DNA of 64,000 nt. It comes from JBEKHT01 sp049511715. GTDB lineage: Bacteria; Chloroflexota; Anaerolineae; Anaerolineales; RBG-16-64-43. Position numbers and translations under genes: made by a program. Location: NCBI GenBank assembly GCA_049511715.1, contig JBEKXU010000004.1:70947-134946 (forward strand), given 5' to 3'. A model generated the notes under the pieces. That model made no database searches. It had not been told where the DNA came from and saw only the letters and a program-made list of their open reading frames with translations. This document shows, in pieces, positions 1 to 8,377 of this stretch (within the stretch, counting starts at the first letter, position 1; every line of letters starts with the position of its first letter).

Positions 1-312
1 CTCAATAAGGAACTCAAGTGATTCGTCGGCTGGTGTCTCTCGACCTCCTTCCCCGCCATGCTGGGGACCAGCATCTTACGACCACCCCCTCCGGTCTCTC
101 AGCGTGGGGTTGAGTGTATATCCATTGCACTTTCTTAGCAACTGTCCGGTTCTCATATTTCCCGGCATCTAAGTGCCATCCGGAGTATTTCCATCGGAAA
201 AAGGCGCCACCTCGCCCTCATCTCTCGCCCCAAGCCTATCCGCACTTGATCCGGTGCACCGCGAGAGGCTCTCTCGTGTGACGGGGCCGGGCCCACCCGA
301 GGCCAGAAAGGA
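1..312. other. Non-coding window edge
   Basis: No gene is recognised here; short open frames show no family resemblance. A hairpin (CGAGAG, loop gct, CTCTCG, extended by one G-T and one C-G pair) lies at 260-278, just downstream of the minus-strand transaldolase gene, and could end its transcript, but no T-run follows. Confidence 0.4.
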
Positions 313-1518
313 TCAGGCCGCCGCCACTTTGGCCGCCTTCAAGCGGCTCGAGCAGAAATCCTCCACACCTTGGACCGCCTTGGAGAACTCCCCCACCGTG
401 TAGATCGTCGCCGGGTGGGTGTTGAACTGATCCAGTGCCAAGCCATTGGGCTCATAGGCCTGCATGGTATAGGGCATCTGGTAGATCTTCTCCAGGGTCG
501 ATTCGGGAATCGGATCCTCAATGGCCCCCTCGCGAAATTCCAGCTGATCCCCCAGGGCGAACATCGGCTCGAGGGCATAGGGTGGCAGGGTGTAAACAAT
601 GTCGCCCCCCGCCAGTTCCTGGATATCCCAGAAGCGCTGCTTGCCATTGACCAGCGGCCCAGGCCGCACCGAGCACAGCAGCATCTTGCTGGGGTAGGCA
701 CCTTCCTTGAGCAGCTGGTAGGCGCGCTTGAAGACCCCGAGGCCGAACCATCGCCGGTCGGCCTCGGTCCAGTTGACATGATAGTAGGCGGCCTGCTCCC
801 AGATCACCTCGCGCTCGGTGAGCCGCCCCAGCATGTGAGTGATCACCGCCCGCCAGCGGGAAAGGTCGACCTTGTTCTTCTTGGCTTCCTCCACGCCCTC
901 CTGCGCCGCGCGGGCCACCGCCATGATCTGGGGCAGGGTGAAGCAGGTAGTCACGTTGGTAGAGATGGCCTTGGACGTCAGGTACTTGACTACTTCAGGG
1001 CCCTGCTGGCTGGCCGGGACCTTGATCATCACGTTCGGGGAGATCGCGTGCAACTCGTCCGCTTGGGTCCGCATCTGGTCCACCTCGGTGAACAGGCGCG
1101 GATCCAATTGCCCCGAGATCCACCCAAACCGCCCCGCGGAGGCCTCGAAGATGGGCGACAGCATCTCGGCTCCGCGGCGAATCGCTTCTTTATATGTAAT
1201 CCACCACAGCTCCTTCAGCGTGATCCCCGGCGTGGAACGGATCTTGTCGTCCACCCACTTCTCCCAAAAGCTTGGATCGGACTTGATGGCGGCCAGCGAG
1301 AGCGGAGGGTTTGTCGTGCACCCGCGGATGACGCTGCGTGGCATGTCTTCCCAGAGGATCAGGCGCTTGAGCTGGGCCTCCAGCTCCTTCTTCTGGGCGG
1401 CCGGAGCCGCTTCGACCATCTTCTTCACCCACGAGTTGAAGATCAGGGGAGACGAGTCCCACCAGATCTCCATGTCGGGATTGGTGTTCTGCAGTCTTTC
1501 CACCACACTCTCAGACAT
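313..1518 (-). CDS. Transaldolase family protein
   Basis: This 401-residue protein resembles transaldolases, which move a three-carbon dihydroxyacetone unit between sugar phosphates through a lysine Schiff base in the cytoplasm. The segment NVMIKVPAS near residue 175 carries the expected lysine, and the sequence after it (ISTNVTTCFTLPQ) matches the family core. It is longer than classic transaldolases (about 320 residues), so it may belong to a divergent subgroup with another substrate. The ATG start is supported by AGGAGG about eight bases upstream. It lies 100 bp downstream of a dimethylglycine dehydrogenase-like gene on the same strand and may share its transcript. The family is clear; the physiological substrate is not. 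Confidence 0.8.
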   Translation of the reverse strand: MSESVVERLQNTNPDMEIWWDSSPLIFNSWVKKMVEAAPAAQKKELEAQLKRLILWEDMPRSVIRGCTTNPPLSLAAIKSDPSFWEKWVDDKIRSTPGITLKELWWITYKEAIRRGAEMLSPIFEASAGRFGWISGQLDPRLFTEVDQMRTQADELHAISPNVMIKVPASQQGPEVVKYLTSKAISTNVTTCFTLPQIMAVARAAQEGVEEAKKNKVDLSRWRAVITHMLGRLTEREVIWEQAAYYHVNWTEADRRWFGLGVFKRAYQLLKEGAYPSKMLLCSVRPGPLVNGKQRFWDIQELAGGDIVYTLPPYALEPMFALGDQLEFREGAIEDPIPESTLEKIYQMPYTMQAYEPNGLALDQFNTHPATIYTVGEFSKAVQGVEDFCSSRLKAAKVAAA

Positions 1519-1617
1519 TTCCTTTTCCTCCTACGCTTTTCCTTACCCCTCCGGAAGAGGGTGGTTGTCCGCCCAATTCTCCCGGCACATCAGAACCCGC
1601 GAGAATCTTACTACTTG

Positions 1618-4053
1618 CTACGCCCGAATTCGCTCCCCTTTGGGGTCCCAAAGGGGCTCGCGTTCCACCCGGGCTTTCAGCCACTCTCCGAACAATTCCA
1701 CCTCCAGGTCCGTACCCGCCTTGGCCAGTTCCGCGGGGAGGTAGCCGTAGGCGATGCTCCTGCCCACCGAGTATCCGTAGCCACCCGAGGTGATCCAACC
1801 CACCACCTTGCCCTGGCTGCGAATCGGCTCATTGCCCAGGGCCACGGAGGCTGGATCGGCGATCGTAAGGCAACACAGCTTTTGCCGGCCGCCCTCGGCC
1901 TTTTGCTTGACGAGCGCCTCCCTGCCCAGGAAGTCGCCCTTGTCCAGCTTGACTGCAAAGCCCAGACCCGCCTCGTAGGGCGTATAGTCCGGGTTGATGT
2001 CGGCCCCCCAATAGCGGTAGCCCTTCTCCAGGCGCAGGCTCTCAATGGCCCGGTACCCGGCGGCAACGATGCCCTGGGGCTCGCCAGCTTTCCAGAGCGT
2101 ATCCCACAGCCGGCGGCCATACTCCATGGGGCAGTAGAACTCCCAACCCAGTTCGCCGACGTAGGTTACCCGCAAGGCCAGCACCGGAACATCCCCTACC
2201 GCAATGCGCTTCGACGTCATGTAGGGGAAACCTTCATTGGAAACATCATCCTGGCAAACCGACTCCAGCACCTTCCGGGCTTTCGGACCCCACAGCCCGA
2301 TGCACGCATAGGAAGAGGTGGCATCCTCCACCCACACCCCGCCCTGCTCCGGGATGTGCAACTGGATCCATCCTAGGTCATGCTGGCCAAAGGCAGTTCC
2401 CGTCACGATGAGAAAGCGTTCCTCGGCAATGCGGCTGACGGTGAAGTCGCACTCAATCCCTCCGCGCGCATTGAGCATGGACGTGTACACGACGCTGCCG
2501 ACCGGCTTATCCAAGTCGTTGTCGCACAGATACTGCAGCAGCTTAAGGGCCCCCGGCCCGCGCACTTCAATCTTGCTGAACGAACTCTCATCGAAGAGAC
2601 CAACCCGCTCCCGGGTTCCCAGGTGCTCCACCTCGATCGCCGGAGACCAGAACACGCGGGCCCAGCCCTTGGCCTCATAGCCACGCCTGGCCTGGCCTTC
2701 ATACGAGCGGTACCAGTTGGGACGCTCCCAGCCGAACTTTTCGCCAAAGCTGGCCCCCAAGGCCCGTTGCGATTCGTACGCCGCGGAGAGACGCAGGTTG
2801 CGGACCGATTCGCGTTCCTCTCCCGGGTAATGGATGTCGTAGTACTTGCTGTAGGTCTCAATGGTCCGCGCCACGATGTAGTCGCGGCTGGCATAGTTGG
2901 GCCCGAAGCGGCGCACATCGAGGCGCCACGTGTCCCATTCGGGAGTCCCGTCAATGATCCATTCGGCCATGGCCTTGCCGATCCCGCCCGCTCCCGCCAG
3001 GCCGTGAGCACAGAAAGCGCAGGCCACCCAGAAGCCCTTGACGGAGGTCGGGCCCAGCAGGAACTCGCCATCCGGGGTAAACCCCTCCGGCCCGTTCAGT
3101 AGCTGGACAATCTCCGCGCGTTCCACGGCGGGCACGCGAAGGATGGAGTTCTCCATGAGCGGAGTAAACCGGTCCCAGTCGGGAGGAAGCAGCTTGAACT
3201 GAAAGTCGTCCGGGATGCCTTCCAGCCCGTACGGCTCGGGCTTGCGCTCGTAGCCGCCCGTCACCAGCCCCCCCACTTCCTCCCGCCAGTACACGAGCAG
3301 GTCAGGGTCGCGCAAGGTAGGGAAGTCGTGCTGCACGCCCTCGATCGGTTTGGTGATCAGATAGAGATGGGCCATGGGCACAATCGGCAGGGTGATCCCC
3401 ACCATGCGCCCAATCTCTCCGCCCCACTGGCCGGCCGCATTGACCACAACCTCCGCCCGGATGGATCCTCGGGCGGTGATCACTTCATCCACCCGTCCAT
3501 TCTTGAGGTGAATCCCCGTCACCTTGGTCTGGGTGAAGAAGCGCGCGCCCCGGTTCTTGGCGCCGGCCACCAAGGCCATGGTCAAACCAGTTGGATCAAT
3601 CGACCCGTCCGTCGGCGTGTACACCGCTCCCAGCACTCCCTCCAGGTTGATCAAGGGAAAAAGCTTCTTGGCCTCGCTCGGCGTGATCAGTTCCAGAGGC
3701 ATGCCAAAGGAGCGGGAGTAGCCCATCTGTCTTTTCAGCTCCTCCATGCGCTCCGGGGACGAAGCAAGCCGGATTCCTCCAACTTGGCGCCAGCCGGTAT
3801 CCTGTCCGGTCTCCTGCTTGAGCCGCCCGTAGAGTTCGGCGCTGTACTTCATCATGCGGGTGAGATTGAAATCGGAGCGCAACTGGCCCACCAGACCCGC
3901 CGAATGCCAGGTCGAGCCGCAGGTCAGCTCGCCTCGCTCGAGCACAACCACGTCCTTCCAGCCCATGAGGGTGAGGTGGTAGGCAATGCTGGCCCCCCCC
4001 ACTCCCCCCCCAATGATCACGACACGGGCATGCGACGGGAGTTCAGAAGACAT
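1618..4053 (-). CDS. FAD-dependent dimethylglycine/sarcosine dehydrogenase-like protein with GcvT domain (copy 1)
   Basis: This protein of about 811 residues combines an N-terminal DAO-type FAD domain (dinucleotide motif GGGVGG at residues 15-20), a middle FAO_M-like domain near 370-430, and C-terminal GcvT folate-binding domains from about 435. Such fusions oxidatively demethylate dimethylglycine or sarcosine and pass the formaldehyde unit to tetrahydrofolate. The motif GSTWHSAGL places a histidine at residue 50, where relatives bind FAD covalently. The ATG at 4053 is chosen over an upstream TTG because AAGGAGG (4060-4066) sits six bases before it. A second copy at 10449-12875 lacks this histidine. 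The exact substrate is inferred. Confidence 0.85.
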   Translation of the reverse strand: MSSELPSHARVVIIGGGVGGASIAYHLTLMGWKDVVVLERGELTCGSTWHSAGLVGQLRSDFNLTRMMKYSAELYGRLKQETGQDTGWRQVGGIRLASSPERMEELKRQMGYSRSFGMPLELITPSEAKKLFPLINLEGVLGAVYTPTDGSIDPTGLTMALVAGAKNRGARFFTQTKVTGIHLKNGRVDEVITARGSIRAEVVVNAAGQWGGEIGRMVGITLPIVPMAHLYLITKPIEGVQHDFPTLRDPDLLVYWREEVGGLVTGGYERKPEPYGLEGIPDDFQFKLLPPDWDRFTPLMENSILRVPAVERAEIVQLLNGPEGFTPDGEFLLGPTSVKGFWVACAFCAHGLAGAGGIGKAMAEWIIDGTPEWDTWRLDVRRFGPNYASRDYIVARTIETYSKYYDIHYPGEERESVRNLRLSAAYESQRALGASFGEKFGWERPNWYRSYEGQARRGYEAKGWARVFWSPAIEVEHLGTRERVGLFDESSFSKIEVRGPGALKLLQYLCDNDLDKPVGSVVYTSMLNARGGIECDFTVSRIAEERFLIVTGTAFGQHDLGWIQLHIPEQGGVWVEDATSSYACIGLWGPKARKVLESVCQDDVSNEGFPYMTSKRIAVGDVPVLALRVTYVGELGWEFYCPMEYGRRLWDTLWKAGEPQGIVAAGYRAIESLRLEKGYRYWGADINPDYTPYEAGLGFAVKLDKGDFLGREALVKQKAEGGRQKLCCLTIADPASVALGNEPIRSQGKVVGWITSGGYGYSVGRSIAYGYLPAELAKAGTDLEVELFGEWLKARVEREPLWDPKGERIRA

Positions 4054-4411
4054 CCCCAACCTCCTTGAGTCATGAGGTCCAGCAATGTTCCCTCAATGCT
4101 TGTTCCAATTGAGGCAAATGCTTGCGGGGCCGCCCCTCGAGGAGACGCACTTCCCTCGGCGCCGCTTTCGAACGCAGCGGCCGCTGGGCCGCCGAACCGA
4201 TTGGTCCTCGCACTCCATCTCCCAGCGAACGGTGTCGGCCCCTCCGGCCTGAAGCACCTGCGATTCCCCATCCCCTCGATGCGAGCACCCTCTGCGATGA
4301 CGCCCCTTCCACAGAGCTCGTCTTCGGATCCGCGCGATCCCTTGCCGGGCCGGCCCCAGGATACCTTGCTCCCAGGAGGGGACCCAGCTCCTCTCCGGCG
4401 GCTCCGTCCGC
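4054..4411. other. Intergenic region upstream of copy-1 dehydrogenase
   Basis: No convincing gene is present. A hairpin with arms CCTCAAT (4091-4097) and ATTGAGG (4108-4114) lies about 40 bases upstream of the minus-strand dehydrogenase start and would be in its leader. A perfect palindrome CAGCGGCCGCTG lies near 4175-4186. No clear promoter was found. Confidence 0.4.
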
Positions 4412-5218
4412 CTAGCGCTGCCAGGGCGAGCCGACCTGAGCCATCTCCTCGACAATGTCGTAGGAGGAGATCACTCCCAGGGGGACGGTTTCGGTTTCCT
4501 GAGGATCGACCACGACCAGGCGATGATGATGGTGCTGGATCATCTTGTTGGCCGCATCGCGCAGGCTGGCATTCGAATGGATGGTGAGCATGGGGTGCAT
4601 GGCCTCGCCCGCCGTGCGGTCGACTTGCTGGCTTTCACAAAAGACCAGCAGGTCCAGCCCGCTCACCACACCCAAGGGCCGTCCCAAAGAGTCCACCACG
4701 ATCACCGAGCGGTAATGAGCGTCGGTCATGCCTCGCGCGACGGCATGGAGCGGGGCTTCTTCTCGGCAGATGAGCATGGAGCGGGACATGACATCGGCCA
4801 CGCTGCGCCTTTCCAGACCGCGTTCGAGGACCATGCCCGCTACCAAATCGGAGGCGGAAAGCACTCCGACCAGCTGTCCGCCCTCCTCCACTACCAGATG
4901 GCTCACGCCCAGGCGCCGCATCACACCGGCCGCCTCGCAGGCCGAGAGCTCTGCCTTCACCCGATTGAGCGGTGTCGTCATCAGCTCTCCCGCTGTCATC
5001 TTGCGCATGGCCGCCAAGCTTTCGGAGTTGCTGGAAAGCCACTCGCCCGCCAGGAGATCGAAATCCGTCAAGATGCCGACCGGCGACCCCGTCCCGTCCG
5101 AGACCAGCAAGGCGTGGACGTGAAATTGACCGAGAAGCTGAGCCACTTCGCCCAAAGTGGCGTCCTTTGCGCACGTGATCAGCCCCCGATGCATGAGATC
5201 GCGAACGGTCTTATCCAT
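4412..5218 (-). CDS. CBS-domain protein with four CBS motifs
   Basis: This 268-residue protein is made almost wholly of four CBS motifs, that is two Bateman modules. Repeats begin near residues 5 (VRDLMHRGLITC), 75 (AGELMTTPLNRV), 135 (VADVMSRSMLIC) and 200 (AGEAMHPMLTIH). CBS pairs normally bind adenosine nucleotides or S-adenosylmethionine and signal energy state; no catalytic domain is fused here, so a stand-alone sensor is likely. ATG 5218 is preferred to an upstream TTG because GGAGAGGA lies just before it. It follows the nucleotidyltransferase-like gene (5273-6064) on the same strand with a 54 bp gap, probably in one transcript. The partner is unknown. Confidence 0.8.
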   Translation of the reverse strand: MDKTVRDLMHRGLITCAKDATLGEVAQLLGQFHVHALLVSDGTGSPVGILTDFDLLAGEWLSSNSESLAAMRKMTAGELMTTPLNRVKAELSACEAAGVMRRLGVSHLVVEEGGQLVGVLSASDLVAGMVLERGLERRSVADVMSRSMLICREEAPLHAVARGMTDAHYRSVIVVDSLGRPLGVVSGLDLLVFCESQQVDRTAGEAMHPMLTIHSNASLRDAANKMIQHHHHRLVVVDPQETETVPLGVISSYDIVEEMAQVGSPWQR

Positions 5219-5272
5219 GGCGTCCTCTCCCCCCAAGGAGGTCTGGCCGCTGGAGCCAACGGCAGCCAGCGA

Positions 5273-6064
5273 CTACTCCACCTCATCCACGTCCTTGTAC
5301 CACTTCACCCGGTCGCCCACCCGCGACCGCAACCTCCAGGCCATTGTCTTTGGCTCGGACTCAATAGCCGCCAGGGCTCTCTGCACCTGCGCAACAACCT
5401 GGCTCTTGTGCTCCGCCTCCAATTGGGCGCAGCCCGAGGCCAGCTGAGCGACCTTCTGCAGGTTCATGGTGACCGTTCGCCACAGACCCCAGTCGGAGGC
5501 GCACAGCCGGGAAATGTGGGCCATGTTGATGGTCTCGCTGTCGCTGGCGCCAAAGGGATGCTCCAGAACCAGCATGATCGTATCGATGATGTCTTTCTCG
5601 TTGATACGGAATATTTGCATTTTCTCGAGGAACATTTCCGCCAGTGGAATCGTCGGGCGGTCGATGTCGAGTCGGCCTGCCCAGGAGATGACGTGGCTGA
5701 AATCCAGGCGATCGTAAAACACATCGACGTGCAGGCCCAGTCTCGGATTGTCGAAGATGGCCCGGGCTCCTTCGGAAACCACGAAGACCTCGCGGTTGTC
5801 AGAGTATCCCAGTCCGGCCATCAAGGCTCGCACCCCAGCGGCCTCTCGGCCATAGGCCGCGAAATCGATATCAGTGTAGGCCCGACCCAGCTTCTCCTGA
5901 AGGTAGCCGTACTTTGGACAGTGGAGTTGAAACGCGAGGGACCCGAGCACCCGCATGACGACGTGTGCCTCTTGCCCTGCCGCTATGATGCGCTGCAACT
6001 CGCTCTCAAAGCGAGCGCGATCCGTTGCGTCCTGCGGTGCCATGGCAAGCTGGCCACTAGTCAT
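5273..6064 (-). CDS. Nucleotidyltransferase-like protein
   Basis: This 263-residue protein carries a segment typical of the nucleotidyltransferase fold: RVLGSLAFQLH near residues 38-48 followed by YTDIDFAAY near 62-70, giving a GS...DxD arrangement, and a later acidic strand (LHVDVFYDR) that could be the third carboxylate. It resembles stand-alone nucleotidyltransferases of the AbiEii or MNT type, though no antitoxin or toxin partner is visible. It is the first gene of a probable two-gene unit with the CBS protein downstream. A good minus-strand promoter lies at 6106-6134. The fold is a motif-level inference; substrate and role are unknown. Confidence 0.5.
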   Translation of the reverse strand: MTSGQLAMAPQDATDRARFESELQRIIAAGQEAHVVMRVLGSLAFQLHCPKYGYLQEKLGRAYTDIDFAAYGREAAGVRALMAGLGYSDNREVFVVSEGARAIFDNPRLGLHVDVFYDRLDFSHVISWAGRLDIDRPTIPLAEMFLEKMQIFRINEKDIIDTIMLVLEHPFGASDSETINMAHISRLCASDWGLWRTVTMNLQKVAQLASGCAQLEAEHKSQVVAQVQRALAAIESEPKTMAWRLRSRVGDRVKWYKDVDEVE

Positions 6065-6105
6065 AGGCAGGGGCCTCTCTCCCGGTACCCGGCTCGAACG
6101 GGAAG

Positions 6106-6134
6106 ATTATACAATGGAGCGCAAAAGAGCGCAA
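6106..6134 (-). promoter_or_regulatory. Sigma70-type promoter for the nucleotidyltransferase-like gene
   Basis: On the minus strand TTGCGC (6134-6129) is followed after exactly 17 bases by TATAAT (6111-6106). Transcription would start near 6099 and leave a leader of about 35 bases before the ATG at 6064. Confidence 0.6.
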
Positions 6135-6419
6135 AAGGCTTCATCCCCGAGCACCAAGCGTCGTTCCCCGGCCCCGGCCATGCTTGAACTTGGAAATAAT
6201 CGCTGAGCCCCATGATCAAGAAGCAGAGGGGCGGGTACCTCAGATGCCTTCTCAAAGAGGAACAGGCCAAATACCCAGCCATTTGACACCCTGCCCATCC
6301 TCCGGCATAATCGAGGCTCTGGCCAAAGAGGTCAATAGAAACCCTCAAGATTCGCTCATAATCCGCCAATGATGTACACTTTCCGCTAGGGAGATACGCT
6401 CACTTGCTCCATTGCGGGG

Positions 6420-7301
6420 GTGGATGAAGTGACTGAAACCGAGCCGAGCCTCATCCCGGCCCAACGGCGGAAACTGATCTCCGAGTACCTTCAAATCCAC
6501 CAGGTCGCGCGCCTTTCGACCCTCTGCGACCTGTTGCGAGCCTCCGAAGCCACCGTCCGCCGCGACCTGGAATGGTTGGAGACGCAAGGCCTGCTGGAAA
6601 GAACTCACGGCGGGGCGACTCTCTCCCAGCGCCTGCCCCGCGAACCGGGCTATTTCCACAGTGCCCTGGCTCACCCGGACGAAAAAAGATGGATCGGGAA
6701 GGCGGCCGCCGCCCTAGTCGAAGAGGGCGATATGGTCTTCCTGAACAGCGGCACCACGACGACCGAGGTCATCCGCAACCTTCGGGCGCGGCCGGATCTC
6801 TCCCATATCACCGTCATCACCAGCAATGTCACCGCGGCCAGCGAGGCACGCGATGCCGCTTTCGAAATCCTACTGCTGGGTGGAACCTTTCGTCCCCAGT
6901 CCAATGCCACCGCAGGCCGCTTCGCCATTGGGGTGCTGGAGCAGGTGTACGCCAACAAAGCTTTCATCGGGGTCGACGGCATCAGCTTGAAGTTCCACTG
7001 CACGACGCCCGCCAGCGCAGAGGCCGAGATTGCCAGCACGATGATCGAGCGCACACGGGGCTTGGTGTCCGTGGTTGCGGATCACAGCAAGTGGGGAGTG
7101 GTCTCCAACTTCGAGCTGGCGAAGATCGATCAGATCCAGGCTCTCATCGTCGATGAGGGCCTGGGCCAGGAAGCCCGGGCCCAGCTGCAAGCTCGTGGGG
7201 TGACTCTCATCCTGGCCTGCCCCGAACCCGGGGCCGCGAGGGGGATACCCGCCAGGGAAGATCAGGAGAAGGCGCATGCCACAGTCCTCCAAGCAGGCTA
7301 A
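6420..7301 (+). CDS. DeoR/GlpR-family transcriptional regulator
   Basis: This 293-residue protein has the N-terminal DeoR helix-turn-helix (residues 10-65; SEATVRRDLEWLETQGLL is the recognition region, followed by the family mark THGGA) and a C-terminal sugar-phosphate sensing domain with the typical NSGTTTTEV loop near residue 104. DeoR regulators usually repress carbohydrate or nucleoside genes and respond to phosphosugars. The GTG start follows a purine-rich run; a second GTG nine bases on is possible. The 3' end overlaps the metallophosphoesterase gene by 26 bp, so the two are translationally linked. Targets are unknown; the transaldolase is one candidate by proximity. Confidence 0.88.
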   Translation: MDEVTETEPSLIPAQRRKLISEYLQIHQVARLSTLCDLLRASEATVRRDLEWLETQGLLERTHGGATLSQRLPREPGYFHSALAHPDEKRWIGKAAAALVEEGDMVFLNSGTTTTEVIRNLRARPDLSHITVITSNVTAASEARDAAFEILLLGGTFRPQSNATAGRFAIGVLEQVYANKAFIGVDGISLKFHCTTPASAEAEIASTMIERTRGLVSVVADHSKWGVVSNFELAKIDQIQALIVDEGLGQEARAQLQARGVTLILACPEPGAARGIPAREDQEKAHATVLQAG

Positions 7302-8265
7302 GAAGTCAACCCGGCTGTTCTATGCGACCGATGTCCACGGGTCGGAGCGGACCTTCCGCAAGTTCCTCAACGCGGGGAAATTCTACGAGGCCAGCGTGCT
7401 GGTCATGGGCGGGGATATCATCGGCAAGATGACGATCCCCATCATCAAGGAAGGGAACGGATACCGCGCGACGTTACAGGGAACCGTGCAGCACCTCACA
7501 ACAGAGGAGGAGCTCAAGAAGCTTCAGGAAAGAATCGGGACCCTGGGCTTTTACTACAAGATCATGGAGGGAGATGAGTTCCGCGCGATCCAGGCGGACA
7601 AAGCCTCAGTGGATGCACTCTTCCACGACCTGGCCCGGCAGCGGCTCACCTCCTGGATCGAACTCGCGGACACCCGCCTCAAGGGAACGGGAATCAAGTG
7701 CTACATAACCGGCGGCAACGATGACTACCCCGACGTCCTGACGGCCTTGCAGGGCAATGCCGATGGCAGCGTGGTCGCCTGCGAGAGCAAAATCGTCTCT
7801 ATTGACGGCACCCATTCCATGATGAGCATCGGGGCCAGCACTCCGACCCCCTGGAAGACCCCGCGGGAGATCCCGGACGAGGAGCTCGGGAAACTGATCG
7901 ACGGTCTGGCCGCCCAAGTTTCGGATATGTCCCGCTGCATCTTCAACCTACATGACCCGCCCGTGGATTCGACCCTCGACACGTGCCCCGAGCTTGATTG
8001 GAACACCGATCCGCCCGCCCCAATTGTCCGCGCGGGGCAGCAGGTCATGTACGGCGCCGGCAGCCACTCCGTCCGGCAAGCGATTGAGAAGTACCAGCCG
8101 ATGATGGGCTTGCACGGGCACATTCACGAAGCGACGGGGGTGGTCAAGATCGGCAAAACCCTATGCGTCAACCCGGGGAGCGAATACGGAGAGGGGATTC
8201 TTCGTGGGCTGCTGGCCAACCTGGCGAATGGCAAGGTCGAAAGCTACCAGTTGACCTCAGGCTGA
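7276..8265 (+). CDS. Calcineurin-like metallophosphoesterase
   Basis: This 329-residue protein has the metal-binding blocks of calcineurin-like phosphoesterases: ATDVHGS near residue 16, a GGD block near 46, GGNDDYP near 150 and a late GLHGHIHEA near 280. These coordinate two metal ions and hydrolyse phosphoester bonds. It begins inside the end of the deoR-type gene with GGAGAAGG before its ATG, so it is probably co-translated with the regulator. The pairing suggests a small phosphorylated metabolite as substrate, but nothing in the sequence identifies it. Confidence 0.82.
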   Translation: MPQSSKQAKKSTRLFYATDVHGSERTFRKFLNAGKFYEASVLVMGGDIIGKMTIPIIKEGNGYRATLQGTVQHLTTEEELKKLQERIGTLGFYYKIMEGDEFRAIQADKASVDALFHDLARQRLTSWIELADTRLKGTGIKCYITGGNDDYPDVLTALQGNADGSVVACESKIVSIDGTHSMMSIGASTPTPWKTPREIPDEELGKLIDGLAAQVSDMSRCIFNLHDPPVDSTLDTCPELDWNTDPPAPIVRAGQQVMYGAGSHSVRQAIEKYQPMMGLHGHIHEATGVVKIGKTLCVNPGSEYGEGILRGLLANLANGKVESYQLTSG

Positions 8266-8377
8266 GCCCGCGACGGTTGCCAGGAGGGGAGGGAGGTGCC
8301 TATCGGGAAGAAGGATTGCCTAGGGTGGATGCTCGGATTCGGGGCGTTCCGATTTCTAGTTCTTGGAGGTAGGTAAC

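Noticed and set aside
173..403. Short plus-strand frame at the window start
   Set aside because: It overlaps the end of the transaldolase gene and looks like random GC-rich sequence.
370..2376. Long plus-strand open frame opposite the transaldolase and dehydrogenase genes
   Set aside because: It spans two clear minus-strand genes and their gap, and its translation resembles no family; it is an antisense shadow of high-GC coding sequence.
4054..4059. TTG start two codons upstream for dehydrogenase copy 1
   Set aside because: It directly abuts the AAGGAGG, leaving no spacing; ATG 4053 is correctly spaced.
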